Positions 1 to 13,895 of a DNA stretch of 64,000 nucleotides are shown piece by piece (positions within the stretch are counted from its first letter, which is position 1; the number at the start of each line of letters is the position of its first letter). The notes below the pieces were generated by a model that was not told the origin of the DNA, ran no database searches, and saw only the letters and a list, made by a program, of their open reading frames with translations. The translations under genes and the position numbers were made by a program. The stretch covers positions 186,001-250,000 of the forward strand of contig JAJKFH010000385.1 in assembly GCA_023333565.1 (NCBI GenBank), read 5' to 3'. This DNA comes from Puffinus mauretanicus. Lineage: Eukaryota; Chordata; Aves; Procellariiformes; Procellariidae.

Positions 1-3000
1 ATCTTCCCCTGTAGTAAGTGCTACAGGTAAATTGTACTTTTTCTTGCTTTTTCTTTTTCTCAGTGCAACTTTCTGCTGAATTGCAGGTTATAGTTGTCTT
101 TGCACAAGTGCTCAGAAAACACAAGGTGAAGAAAAGCCTCAGTCTGATCATATGAGGTCCCAAGAACAGAGATGTTAATCACAGCTTCAAGTCTGCCTCA
201 AAGGGCCCACATCAAATAGCTGCTTAATGAGGGCACGTAGAGCCGACCGTGAACACAGTGAGAGACGTGAGCAGGAAGGACACTGAGGTCCCTCCGCACT
301 CGGTCTTTCCTCCTGCGCCTGGGAGCAACCCATTCCTGTGCAGCAATGAGAGAATGCCTCTCCTCAAAAAACCTATATCCCACCATCAAATTTCAGCTTC
401 TCTGCAAAAATTAGTTTGCAAATAGTGAATTTTCATACAGCAAGTATGCTCCCTGAAATTACTGACCACCCAGAAACCCTGTCTCCAACCCCTATGCCCA
501 CCTCAGGCAGGCAGCGCATTGGGAATAACTTTTCCCAACCTTACAAATTCTCAGCCCTGAAACGATCTTGCAAATAGAGTGCAATCATACAGACTTGATG
601 TATTTTTTAATCTGGTTCCACCAAAGCAGCTGTTTCTGTTCCCAGTGGCCACACAGGGACATTGAGCACAACCCACTGTCCTGGCTACATTCTCTTCAGC
701 TCTTCAGAGTGCATGCAAGTCTTCTCTGAAGACAATGCGATGGGTTACGTGAAGATGTTATTTGAATATACATGATATTCAAGCAGTAGCAAACTATACT
801 GCATTCACACACATAGACACACATTCCTGCTAAGGTATACTGCTACATAGAGACTTTTAAAAATCTTCCAAAAATCCAAATTCTTCCTAGTTGTTCTCTC
901 AAAAACCAAATTAAGGAAACTTACAAAACTTCTGCCAAATATGAGCCTGGGAATTAAAATTCATATTCTTACTACGTACCAAAAATCAGTGGCTCTGTAG
1001 CAATATTGCTTTTATGGCACTTAATTTCCCTTCTCCCTGATAGCCTCTCTGCGCTCCACATTTTCTACACTATCTTGCCTTTTTTTTCCTCAGGCAATAT
1101 CTACCTCAGCACCTTTCTCTCCATCCTGTTAATATCTCTCTACTTGAGAGGTACCAACTACATTTCCTTCGGCGATGGTCTGATACACAGCTCATCAAAC
1201 TGTGACAACTTTTCTCTGCTGTTACGTGCCCGTGAAGCTTCCTGCTTCTATTGCAGATCTGAAGAAGCTCTTGTGTGCCCAAAAACTAGACTAATTCTTC
1301 CTTTTGCACTGGTTGGTCTAAAAAGAGATGGTGTCTTAACTTACATACCTTGTCTTGACTTAATAATTTTTATATTCTTTATTTTTTAAAGAAATGTTTG
1401 CTTAGGGATTTGCTTTAGGATGCCAGAACGACAGAGCTCAGTGCTGCAGTTTGTCTGCAGTGTAGGGAGTGACGCATTTGCATCACCAACATCCTCATTA
1501 GCCCAGGTGGATTTAGAGTCCCTGCAGCGTGGTAACTGCACTGGCATAACAGCTTTTCTGCTAAAGAACTTACTCAAAAAATATAACTCCATATAACTAT
1601 GAACTACTTATTGTACAAACAGGAAATGAGGAAAAAGGAACAGATGGTAATACTCTGGCTGGGTGACTCAAATTTTGCCTTTTAATGAAACCAGTCACTT
1701 TATGCTTTACCAGTTGGGTTATAGCAGGCCAATATATAAACTTCCAGGGAGTTATGATGAGATGAGAGACTTCTGGCATGAGTCTGCTCCATTTCACTCA
1801 ACAATAAGAGGTGATCAGTGAAAGCACAGCACAGATTATGGATAAAAATTGACATCCCAATAAAAATGTTGTGAAAATTATACGTGTAGTTGAACATCAC
1901 AAATGATGTGCTAGAATCTTCTCCACCTCGTTCATTTGGTCATGTTCTCCATTTTTACTCATTTTCAAACTGAAATGTTACTCATTCTTTTGCCACAGCT
2001 GAGAAATTATTTAATTAGATTTTTTTCCAGCTTTTGCAATAAAACGACTGAAATCAGCAAAATAGGAAGGCAGTAGGTTTGTCTATTGGCCCAGCCTTGC
2101 TCTGCTGAACTCTCTGGTTGTTAACCATCTCATAATCATGACGGTTTGATTGCTAGGTCTATTGAAACAGCTTGTTCTGGGTCCCTGCTGCAAAGCAATC
2201 TGAACTCAGGAGATAGCGCTCTGCCGTCACTTTGAATCGCCCTAGTGTGTGCTGCACGCTCCTTTTTTCCAGCATGGAAATGCTTTTGAGTAGGAGGGTT
2301 CAACTCTGCAGCCACTGACTGCTAAAAATGCTTCATGGCATCACCTGCCCCATCTCAGCATGTCCCATAAGGTGTTATTTGCAGCAATAGCTTATATCCA
2401 GGCTCAGAGAAGCATCTGCGGATCCCCTGGTGAGGATGGGCTGGTGAGGTCCTCACGCCAGGTGCTGCAATGGGGGATGGAGGGGTCAGCACAGTCCCTG
2501 TGTCCCGATTCTGCTCTGCCTCCCAGCGCCTGTGCCACCACAGCAGTGCAATGGGGCATCTGCCTGATGTCGGTCCTGCCTTGGCGTCTTCCCGGGTGAT
2601 GCTCCTGCATGTCACCCACCGCTTCAGAGCTGCACCTGGTGATCCTGGATGAGGGAAATTGATCTCCAGGGCTGCAACCAAAACAACCAAACTGCAGGAG
2701 TTTAGAGAGGCTTTTTTTTTTTTTTAAGAGACGTTTGTTGTTTTTTTCCCCAGTCCTCATCTTGAGTCCTGTACAACGGAAGTCTGAAAATGTGAAATCT
2801 TGAAGCTACTAGCAGCTTTTTTATAATGCAACATTTGATCACAGTGGCTGTTTCTTTACTGTGCGTTCAGTTTTCTCTCACATACAGAACTATCAGAAGC
2901 ACATATATTTGATGAGAGGCAACAGAGGTTTTTTCCAAAGCCTTCAGCAGCAAAGTTACTTACTCTCAATCTGTTGACTGTTTGAAGTCTAGCAATCTCA

Positions 3001-6000
3001 GGCCCCGCACACATCAGAAACAAAACTCCCATCATGTTCAGCGAGAGCAGAATTGCTTCCCCATGTGATGCTTTGCTACACCGGGGGCTGAACACCGGCA
3101 GAGAGTCATTTCAGATTAATGTTTAAGCTGTGCCGGGGGTGACTGACCACACAAACCATGTTGTCTGTTCGGTAGTTAGTTGAGCATGAATGCTCTGGCA
3201 TACCAATGTTTCAGGAGCTCTGCTCTGATGGCTGGTCTCACCGTGAGAGCTTTGCAAGGGGCAAGCAGGACGAGCACCAGCTGCAGGCAGCCCAGCAGGC
3301 GACTTGCAGCTGCACACACGCCGTTCGGAGCCGCGCTCCGTTTGCTTCCCTTTCAGTGAGGTACGTGGTAGCAAGTAAAACCAACCTACAATGATTCCTC
3401 TGTAAAAGAACTTACGACCCTGGGATGAAAGATATTTTGGTGGATCAAAAAAAGACATCACAGTCATGAATATTCATAAGTCAAGAGCCCGGTGAAAGCT
3501 TTGACTTAATGTAATTATAAGCAGTGCAATCAAAGAGCTCTCACATAGGAAGTACTTGCAAGCTGCCCCAGGTTAAGATAACATTTTTCACTGACAAATT
3601 TGCCTTGCCCCCTCAAAAGTGCTGACGAAAAAATACTGCCTGTTTTTCTGAGACAGGGATCATCCTTTATTTAACTCGGTTCCAAGAGAAACTGCCAGTG
3701 GTTTTGAATCAACTGTAACCTGGGAGAAACTTGCATAAAGATCTGCAAAAGTACTGAAATGCCATCAAACCCAGAGAGCTGAGCTGAGACCAGATCACAT
3801 AGGGGTGGGCTAGTGCTGTCAAAGGCCGATCCTGGTCAGCACTAAGGAGCCTCGGCAGCGTCAGAGCCCGTCCTCCGTCACACATCCCACGGGGCACCTC
3901 AGTCCAGCTGGTAAGGCTGCTCCAGTCACACTCAAGCTGCTCTGAAACCTGGCGGTAGCAGGACCAGCTGCAAAATTTGGAGCTAGTTCCTGCTCTGTGC
4001 TCCTGCTGTGGGTTGGGATTCGCAGGAGCTGGGTTCCAGGTCTTGGTCTGATTTCTGCTGCACTTTCTGTAGCTCATTTTCACTTATTTCCAAGCAGGCT
4101 GCATGTTTCCTAGTCCCAATGACTGCAGAGATGTGATCCACCTGCTTTTATCCTTTACAGCCAAGAACTGAAGAAAGTCAGTAATACTGGCTCAGTAAAT
4201 AACATGCTGTGGGTACTTAGCACAACACAAAGCAACGATAAGCCCAGTTAAACCAGGTGTGCATTTACTTTTCATTGCTGGTGGAAAATAAGCTTGCTCT
4301 ATGGGTATTTGAAATGAAAGAAGAACTCGCAAGGTTGCTTTCTTCCAAAGAGGGAATTACTTGTTTGCTCTTGTAGTACTGGGAACGGGTGGCACAGGGG
4401 GAAAGAAACAGGGGGGTTAGCCGATCGCTTGGCAATGGTGAGTGTTTAATTTTAGCAGTGAGTGAAAACTGATTTAGAAACTTGTCTTGTGATCAGGGAC
4501 TGCAGGGAAAGCCCTGTGCCCTTGAAGCATGTGAAGAAGAGGTCTGAAAGCAGGGAGTGACCCAAAGTTAATTAAAGGGTAGGATTCGTATTGCACGCTC
4601 TGTTCGTCCTTCAGGCCTGTCAGAGGGGATCAATTAACAAAGTAAGGCATGATGAGCAGGGCTTTTTAAATATTACAGCTTTTCCAAGACCAGACTCAAA
4701 CACTGAATTGATATTTCTCCCCCCTGGGTGTCAGTGACTCAGGAGGAACTCCCTCATGGGGGGAGCAAAAGGAATGGGAGTAAATTCAGAGTCAAACCCG
4801 TTGCTTTTTGTGAAGCTACTGAAATGTAAGTGATGGCAGCAGTCAGCGTTCAGTTTTGTGTGCAACAAGATAATTTTCTTGCCACGCATAAATTATCATA
4901 TTTGAATACTAACCAAGTGGAACAACCTTTCAGGCAGAGGTCAGACCTTTTTTTTTCCTGTTCCTAAAAAAGGTTTTTTCTCCGCCATAAGCGGTTGAAT
5001 GTCTGGGGATGCCCCACACGCCTGGATGCCACAGGGAATTCACTCAGCATCCCAGTGACTACAGGTGCAAGTGATTTACAGGGGCAACTTCCCTTTTTGG
5101 GTCCAATGGGAAGAGCACCTTGGATAACCTAACACCTGCTGGGAAATCATTTGCCTGATGTAGTAAGAAACGGCTTTGGCAAGGGGGCATTCAGCTGCGC
5201 AAGATCTCACCGTATGGAGCATGTTTGTGATACAGGCCCCCAAGGATTGATGCAAGAGCTTGGACCGTGCCCCTCATACGGCTTTGTGCACAGCTCTGCC
5301 ACTGTCCCTGCCAGCTGCTGCTGGGTGGACCTCCGGGTTTGATGGCTCACGGTCCAACCTGATGGAGCAGCCCCAAGTTCTCGTCAGTCTGTGCTTCCCT
5401 GTCCCTAAATCCAGATGACTTCTCAAACCACTAAATGGAAATGGAAGCACCAAAGCCAATCTATAAAATTTCAGCCCCAAAATCAAAGGTGATATGGGCG
5501 AAAGTGAGGTTCTTGGAAATAAAGATGTTTGGGGACTTGACCTGAGGGACTATGGGGCTCTACAGTCACTGGAAATTTTGAGGGCTGTAAAGGGATTTCA
5601 ACTACAAACATAGTTGTTCCCAAATTTTCCCTTTTTAGCTGCCTGCACAATCTTTGATTTTACAAACCAAAAAGGCCCTGATCAAAGCCCATGGAGTCAG
5701 TAAAAAGGGTTCGACCTTTTCATCTTTCCTCTCCCCATCACAGATGTTACAGAAAAAAATATGTTGACAGAGCATCGCAGCTTCACTTTTCAGGCTGAAA
5801 AACCTTTCATGTCCAAAACTCAAACAACTGGAGGAACTAATAAACTCTTATTTCTTGAGCACGTGTTGGCCCCACCCTCTAAAGGTCTGTCCTGGTGGGC
5901 AGTGAGCATCCCTGGTGAGAGATGCTGGCCCAGGATCACACGGACAGCACTGGAGAAGGCAGGTTCTCTGCTCTGTTGAGGGTTTCCCATGCTCCTGGGA

Positions 6001-9000
6001 GGGGAAATCACAGTGCCTGGCTCTGAAGCCCAGCCTCCGTATTGTCACGTTTTACACATCCATTCCATAAGTGCTCCTCACAGATAGCTACTCCAGCTCC
6101 TTGTGCCAAGAACAGGAAGACACCTGGCCCCGGTACATCTAAATCCACCCACGCTCCCAGAGCCATGAGCCCTCTTTGTGGCCATAGCTGCCAATGGGGC
6201 ATCTGCCTGAGCTGCACCCCGTCAGGAATTGGTCAAAACAGAGCCTGGGACATGCAAACCATTTCCAGATAAAGATATTTGAAGGAGGAGAAACATGGGA
6301 ACTGAGCAGAACAAGATGACTCTCCCTAATTCTCTGATTAATGGGTTGCTCTTATTATTACTGTTTGCTTAATATATTGACTTTACTGTATGAAATTCAC
6401 GGCAGTTGTGTTCCAAGGCTCTAAAATAGCCTTTGAAGCTGCAATAGGGTAGCACTTTCGCACAAGCTGTGTGCATCCATCTTCACTGTGGGTACCAGCT
6501 GTGGAGAGCCGTCGGTCGAATTGCTGCTCTCTTGGGTGAAGCTATTCACACACCAAGAGCCAAGAACATAATGATGGTGTCAAGAGGCCGCAGGCTTTTG
6601 AAAAGTGCTTTGTTTGATGTTTCAGTAAAGTTTTATTGCAATGGCTAATTAAAAGTTCATCACATGCACCAAACACAGCCAACGTTTATTTGCTGTACAG
6701 TCATATTGACACGCCAATGTTTTGTCAGTGTATTAGAATTGTCTGCTTGTTTCTGGAGTGGATTAACTATTGCTTATCTGTCAGGAAAAAGAAACATCGC
6801 TAACAAATAAGTAAAGAAAAAAATAAATCCTTGTGTCTCATGAAGTCCCAACAGCCTTTGGAATTGCTTTTGCATTTGGCTCTTTTTCTAATATTTTCCT
6901 GAAATCTGGCATGTAAGTTGCAGTGCAGAGCCAAATGGCGTGGATCAGTGTGCTCTGGGCACGACAAACCTATCTGGATTTCCTTGTGCCTGAAACCTGT
7001 CCCCTAGCCCAGCAGGGGCTTGCAGCTGTAACCACGGCTCGTGGGTGCAAGGTGCTTTGATCAAGGATGAAGGTTTGAGAGGCAGGGCTTCCAAACAAGG
7101 CAGCTGGACCAGCAGTAGCCACTTAGGCTGCAGGTAGCAAAAGTGGTGAAGATCTCACCCCCTGAGATGTGGTACCCCAGGGTGGCCAATTGCCCTGATT
7201 CAGGGACCGAGGGCATACAGAGACCCTTCTGAGAATTGCAGAGAATGACAAAGAACTAGAGTAAAGGGAAACCACTGGAGGAAGGTGATGGCAGTAAAAC
7301 TATACTGTTCAACTATCCCACCTAGCAATGTAGACATTCTTGGTCTGTATTTTTAATATATTTTAATATTGTTGTGGTTTATATATTACAGTATTTCCCA
7401 ATCTCCAATGACTCTCCATTTTGCCTACTAATGGATGCCAAATTTGTGTACATGCCTTTCTTAAAAGACATTTAGGGAAGAAGTCTTACAACACCTGCAG
7501 ATACCACCTGCAAGTCTGCCATGTTTTCAGTGCCTGCATGGCAAGGGAAAATGCAGGCTGGGGCTGGACATGGAAATTGGAGATGGTTTCCTTCCCCTCT
7601 GCCAGCCTCACCTTCACTCCAGCTTCTGAGCCAGTAGTTGCATGCAGTGGACTTGCTGCTGTCCACCTTGCTCACTGGCAGGAGCCAGCTGCTTGCACAA
7701 AGAGCACCAGCCACCAGCGCAGCAAAAGGGGGAGGCATTGCTGGCAACGGCGTCCTCCTGCGCCGGCAGGTCAAGCACAGCCCTTTTGAGGAGCTGCAAT
7801 ATGCAAAACATTCTGTGCTGTGATGAGCAGGTAACTCTGAAAGAGCAGGGTGGTGGAATTAACCCGTTAATTAGCTGTCAGTGTCATCAGAGAGAGTTCA
7901 ACCAGGGCCGCTCTTCAGTCAGTGAGAGAGAGGGAACAGCCAGAGATCTTTCCAGCTTGCTCGTAATGAACGTGGCCTCCATTACTGCCACGGAGTCCTG
8001 GAGCCATGGCAGAGGCATCCAGGAAGAAGACGTATAGTTTGTGCTAATTAATGTAGCTTTGATTAGTCTCCATACCTGCTTGCAGAAGTGATCAAAAGTC
8101 CGGAAAATTTTTATAAATCATCCTTTCTTCATCAGAAATATGTGAAAGGTTGTTATTTGTTTACTCTTGAGATGGGGACTTAATTGGAAAGTGGAAGGGA
8201 GAGGTGGTTATCATATACCAAATGTCTGGGAGCCTGGAACCAGATGTTGGGTTGAGCTTTTCCGCAGTCACAAATAGCTGACAGAAAATGTATAAATTAG
8301 TCTGGAAGGAGACAGCACTCTGCACTTCGGAGCTGAAGGCAAACAGACTATTCAGCCAAGCTCATAAATATCCCTTTTGGAGCTCACAGCCGGCACACAG
8401 AGCAATGCAGAGCTCCTCCTGGCAATCAAAAGCCGTTTCTGTGACTAACGTGTGGAAGAAAAAAATTCTTATATCACCTCATCAGGGGATTTGTTTTTTC
8501 CAAATGTAAAAGTCATTTTAACGTAGTTTTAGTCACTAGGAGACCAATCTGCCGGGTGCAGTGCAGTTCACGGGCTGGGAGCAAGGCACAGAACATTCTG
8601 CAGAAAGCAAGGCAGGGCAGACCTCCTGCGGAACCTCCCTGACCCCGCTGGCTTCACGACCCCAACCGAACCACCTTCCCAACAAACATCTCAGAAGCAG
8701 GAGCAACTGCAAAGTTACAAGACATTTCTGTGCTTTGTGGAACAATTTGGTGCAGTGAGGTGGAGATTTGATTTATAATATTCCATGTAGGATGGATACA
8801 GCTGTCTTTTATCTATATGGACAGCAGGGTGGTGATAGTTAAACATAAAAGGCTCTAGGGTACCTTTAGGTGAGGAATAAGATTCAAAGGTCTTGGTAAT
8901 GCCTTCCTTTTTCTGCTATGTCCTTAATATATCCTGGGCGGTGGTGATCACCTTTCTTTGTATTGAAATTAGAGTGGAAGTGGAGGACACCTTGCACTTA

Positions 9001-10166
9001 CTGCAAGGTGCCAGGACTGGCTTGAGATGGTCTAACACATGCAGCGTAAAAAGGGAGACCTCCAGGGGGTAGGTGTAAAGGTAGGGAGACCCCCAGGTGT
9101 TGAACCGCCAGAAACACTAACTTCTGGAGCTATGATCACATGAACATCAACCATCGTGCCTTCAAACCTTTTCTGAATAGGAAAGAAATCTCTTTACAGG
9201 TAAAATCTCTTCAATTTGTCCAGAATCTTAACTTTCAAGAAAGTATGGGGGAAAAAAAGAAAAACACACAACAAAACAAACCGCCAAACTAAACAAAAAA
9301 TACTCAACTCCCCAAAACCAGGAGATGCAGGTTATTTCATATTGGACTTAAAAAACATGAAGAATTAAGTCTGCCAAGAGGGACAGAGCTGTTGAATTTG
9401 TTGTCTCAAAAGAATGATAACTGCAGGATAAAGACGTAGACAGTCTGGTTTGGAGCTTAGCTTCCCCTTGCTTTGTAGGATAAATTGTTCTGCCAATCCA
9501 CAAATTCAATATTCAGCACATGAATGCAGTCTAGCTATGAATGGCCAGTCTCAGCATGGTAATCCCACCAATACTAATGGAGTATGCTAGCCACAATTTC
9601 TGCCATTGCTATCTTGACTTTTTAAAATGTTTGCAAGAAGCTAAAGGCTAGGCTTTCAAAAAAACGTATCCCTTCCTTACAGACTGAAAATTGGAGGATA
9701 CATTTTTGAAAGCTGTCCTTTCACCTTTATCACAATTTGGTCGGTAGTTAGGTGTCTCTACATGGGAACTTTTACAGATTTAATCAGTTGTTGATGCTTT
9801 TCACGGTTTGCATGAAAACCCGACTCTTTGTGCCCTCTCAAAAGGCAGAGAGGAGTCCATGGCAGAGTCAGGAAATGGTGTTGGATCGCTCTATTTGTGG
9901 TGCTTTTCTACACAGAGAATTCAAACGCCAGCACCTGGCCTGACACGTGGTTATGTCCTTGTGTAGGAAAGGACTGCTCTGCCTCTTAGGTGAAGCCTGG
10001 TTTATCCTGAAAGCTTTAGTCTCCCTGAAACATTTCAGGGATACAGGCTGATAGAGTAGTTTGTTTTCCATCAGTCATGATTCCTCTGGATTGACCGGCT
10101 GAGCCACTTGTTTTGTGACATTTCTGGCGTTTCGGAGCAGGTATGGAGGTACCAGCTGCTATGAGG
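1..10166. other. 3' flank of FER1L6: no gene recognised
   Basis: Open frames here are short, lack family signatures and are not supported by consistent splice sites. I see no CR1 or LTR sequence in this stretch. There are AT-rich blocks of ordinary complexity (for example 6580-6830 and 8036-8190) that could be conserved noncoding sequence, but this cannot be decided without alignment. Confidence 0.7.
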
Positions 10167-10376
10167 CAACCATGGCTGGGCAACCACGACTGTGCAACCA
10201 CGGCTGGGCAACCACAACTGTGCAACCATGGCTGTGCAACCACGGCTCTGCAACCATGGCTCTGCAACCACGTCTGGGCAACCACGACTGTGCAACCATG
10301 GCTGGACAACCATGGCTGTGCAACCATGACTGTGCAACCACGGCTCTGTGTCCACAGCTATGCAACCACAGCTGCT
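10167..10376. repeat. 14-bp minisatellite, 15 units
   Basis: Fifteen contiguous 14-base units of consensus CAACCAYGGCTGTG occupy 210 bases. Variation is concentrated at the Y (C/T), at the base after CG/TG and in the last three bases (GGG, GTG, CTG). Unit 14 (10349-10362) begins TGTCC and is the most diverged. Because 14 is not a multiple of three, the array reads open in several frames on both strands, which makes artefact ORFs rich in repeated Trp/Cys/Asn/His. Confidence 0.97.
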
Positions 10377-12995
10377 GACTGACACATTTGAGAGAGCTGT
10401 GGTTCGGCATGAGCAGCCGGGGGACCAGCAGCAAATTAGACACTAACTGCTGCAATGGGGTGGCTAAAGGGTTGGGGCAGTCAGCAAAAACATCTATTTC
10501 CATTACTCCCTTGAAAATGAAAAGAACTGTGTAAATGATAGCCAGCAAAGCTTCCTTCCACTGCGGAAACGAATCAGAAAAATCTCTATAAATGCTGGAG
10601 TTTCTCCCATGTGTGAAAGGGATCTTCTGACGCCCTTCCTCCCCTCCGTGTCCTGCTCTTCCAGAGTCTGAGCAATGCAAGGCCGAGATGCCAGGCTGGG
10701 CTGGCGCAGCTCCTCAGAGCCTGCCAGCTCCCCTCATGGTGGCTGCAGAGGCTCTCCCGAGTCTCCTGGCTTGTACTGGTGTGGGTGGTGAGGCAAGCAC
10801 ACACCGTGCTCAGAGCATGATGGCTCTCAGCACAGGACCTGGAAACATTTGTCCATCAGCTAGGTTGTCAGAAGAGCCCACCACCCAATGCCCATTTATT
10901 TTGGGAGGGAGGCAAACACGCTGGCTCATTTGCAGCAGAGCAAATCAGCCCTTAGCCAAGGTCACATGGAGACAGGAGAGGGATGTACCTGCTGCCACGG
11001 GGTCCATGCCAGCGCCAAGGGACACATAGCAAAGAAAGGAAAACAGATCTCCAGAGAAGGTCTCTGGAGAGACTACTAAGCTGCAGATGCGAGTGTAGCC
11101 CATCTGGACTACCCACGTACCAGCCTGGTCCTACACGCTGCCGAGACATTACCTCGCCGTACGAAATGCAGACTAGCTGCACAACACGCAGAAACTGGCA
11201 GGGCCCTGGTGAGTTTTGCAGAAATGACTTTCCCGATGATGGTCAGCATGTGCTGGCTGGCCCAGCACGAGCCTGGGCTTGAAACCTTGTTCTCCAGCAC
11301 AGCCTCAGGGCTGCACCTTGCTGGGGCCAGGGCTGCTTGGGACACCACGGTTGTCCTGGCTCTGCTGGCCAGCTCAGCATCAATGGGGGCTTGGTGGGAA
11401 CTTGACTCACAGGGAAATCAAGCGCTGCTTTTCTCTGGCTCTCTCAATGGGCAGGGAGAGGGAATTAGAAATTACGTTTTTTTCCCTGATCCCTTTTTAT
11501 CCTGTGGTAGTTTAAGCTCCCGAGTTGTGGTGGCAGTGGAGGGAAGCTTATGCTTGAGTTTTCCTGAGGGTTTTGTGCCACGCAGGGGTGTTATGAGCTG
11601 GGACTAGCTGGTAATGGGTGCTGCACGTGGCCCTATCCTTAACTCCCAGTGAGTCCAGTGATCATTTCACACTATGGTGTTTTCCAGATGAGCGCACGTA
11701 AACAGCTGGTCTTCAGCAGCTGGGCTGAGGCAGCTTTTGCCTACACAGGTAAATGTTTTTTGTTGCAGACTTGTGTAGCAGGAGTCAGGAACAGCAAGTG
11801 TATTCTTTGGGAGCTGCTACGCTGTGCAGTGTGAGACTTAACATTTTTTTTTTTGTTCTAATTAGATATACAGGAATGCAAAATTGTCAACAGAGGTCAA
11901 CACCTGTAAGACTCACCTTTTACCATCACCTACCTGGTCATCATGTAGCCAACCCAACGATAACAGCTCTTTTCTGCTCTTACAGTAGGAATTCAGGCAA
12001 GACTGCAGCAAACCCCACTGTGGTGGCATTGCTGGCAACTCTCTGCTTTTACTGGCTGAGATCAAAACTTCTGCTGCTTCTTAAGCATTTCATGCTCTCG
12101 CTTGCCTATAGTATTACCATGCCACTGTATGTTCCTGAACTGAGCCAATAGAAATGACAGAGGTATAAATTAATAGATATTTCACATGAGGCTCCACAAG
12201 TCAGTAATCTGTTGGGGTTATTTTCAGTATTGTTCCCTTTTATGGCAGGCCCTGGCAGCAAAGATCTGATAGTAATTTTCTATCACTTTCCTCCTGCTCT
12301 GTTAAAGGGAATGGTTTCACGTCTCTGCTCTGCAGTAATGTTTCTTCCTTCTGACTCATGTAATAATGTTTTATAAAAATTTCATTTTAGTGTGCCCGTG
12401 AATGTGCCCAGAGCTGTGATTTTTCTTCTGCAGAGAACCATTCCTCTTCTCATGGTTTACGTTGTATCTTGATGAGGTTCTGCTTTAGTTTTACCTCCTT
12501 AAAAGTAGACTTTCCATTTCCTTTCCTTGGATGTTCTTCAGCTGTGTCACCAGAACAAGACAGAGGTCCATCTTCCCCTGTTGCCCCATCTCTACCACTG
12601 TGCTCTTGGACATCAACTGGTAGCATTTATAAACCTGTATGATTTCTTTTGATGTAAAGTTTTGCCTAGTGATTGAAAATGCAGCACGTCCACCGGAAAC
12701 AATGGCCACATGTGGGTGACGACAGGCCACTGTTTGCTCTGTGTCCTGATGCGTTCTGTTGAAAGCACCAAGGCTTTGGCACCAATACTAGCTAGCCTTC
12801 CCATTCCAAGAGCACAATCTTATATCCACAGGTCTTGTATTTGCCAATGGTAGCACTCAGCTATTTAATGAGCTATTTGTGGTCAGAAACCAGTTGATCG
12901 AACTCCAAGTTGTACCAGCTGGCCTCAAAACTGAGCCAGCATAATTGCAGACTAATGTTGAGATAACTGCTCAGGATAAGGATCTCTTCTTTTTT

Positions 12996-13044
12996 TATGA
13001 AAAAGATGGGAGCCCTTGACAATAACAACAATCCTCAGTATAAA
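12996..13044 (+). repeat. Direct repeat A, copy 1
   Basis: This 49-base segment recurs at 14295-14343 with about four differences. The shared core is GAGCCCTTGACAATAACAAC followed by AATCCTC. The flanks of the two copies do not align. I do not recognise the family. Confidence 0.8.
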
Positions 13045-13860
13045 CCTCATTCCCTATTATCCACAAAGCCCATGTCACCATAAATTCACTTAAGATGCAA
13101 AACCGTAACATCTGGCATCTGTACGAGTAGTCCAGCATTGAGTGCGGTTATATTTTGTCTCTTTAGTACTTACTGACAGCACTACCTCTCCAGCTACTTT
13201 GCAGCCATCTGGAAGATCATGAAAAGGTATGTGATTTAGCTTTGTTCCACAAGACAATGCTATCCAGCTCAGCCTACATGTGTTGAGTGTAGTGATAGGA
13301 AGTTTAAGAGTTGTGGAGGAGTTAGCTTGCTTGCTTTTTGGCTGCATGATGCCCTTTTTAGCCCAGACTGCAGGGCTATGCAGGAGTAAGGGGACCTTGG
13401 TGTTCAGCAATTCAAGGGGCTCAGGAATGGTCGTGCCACAGGGGATTGAAGACCCCAGGGGCAGCAGGGGTGAAGGAGCTGGCTGTTTGCACTGGGGTGC
13501 AAGGGACGAAGGGGCACAGGGTCTTTGCATGGTCCCTGCTCATCCAGACTCAGAACAGGACTTGGAGGGGGATGTCGTTTCAGCCATCTTGTCCTAACAG
13601 TGCTGCTGCTACTGTGGGCTTGCTGCTGGGGTCCAGAGCCAAGGCTTGGTCCTGGAGCGTTGCAGGAGGACCCTCCAGCAAGGGCAGGGCGCTCAAGCTG
13701 CTGCTTCACACAGTCCATGGCAGCAAAGGCAAACAAGCAGAGTAAGGACAGATGGACACAGCAGCTGCCATGCAGGATCAAGCCTGCTGCCCTGACACAC
13801 TGGAAAAAAATCAGAACCATTGCCTTTACGGCTGCCACAACATACTCCAGTTTTAAGGAC

Positions 13861-13895
13861 TCATTTTAAGGCCAAGTGGGGTCATTAAGTTATCA
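13861..13895 (+). repeat. Direct repeat B, copy 1
   Basis: This 35-base segment, beginning TCATTTTAAGGCC and ending TTAAGTTATCA, recurs at 14997-15031 with a single difference. The family is not recognised. Confidence 0.85.

Noticed and set aside
10167..10376. Regularly spaced short repeats, considered as a CRISPR array
   Set aside because: Units are contiguous without spacers, are only 14 bases, and the DNA is vertebrate.
10016..10680. Several overlapping open frames of 79 to 173 codons on both strands, with repeated Trp-Leu/His-Gly-Cys patterns
   Set aside because: They run through the 14-bp minisatellite, whose period keeps all frames free of stops. There are no splice or promoter signals and no family similarity.
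11209..11607. 132-codon plus-strand open frame
   Set aside because: It has no recognisable domain, lacks splice partners and has no similarity I can name.
13090..13869. Overlapping open frames of 100 to 146 codons on both strands in the 3' flank
   Set aside because: The composition is GC-richer, which lengthens open frames, but there is no family similarity and no coherent splice sites. A noncoding transcript cannot be excluded.
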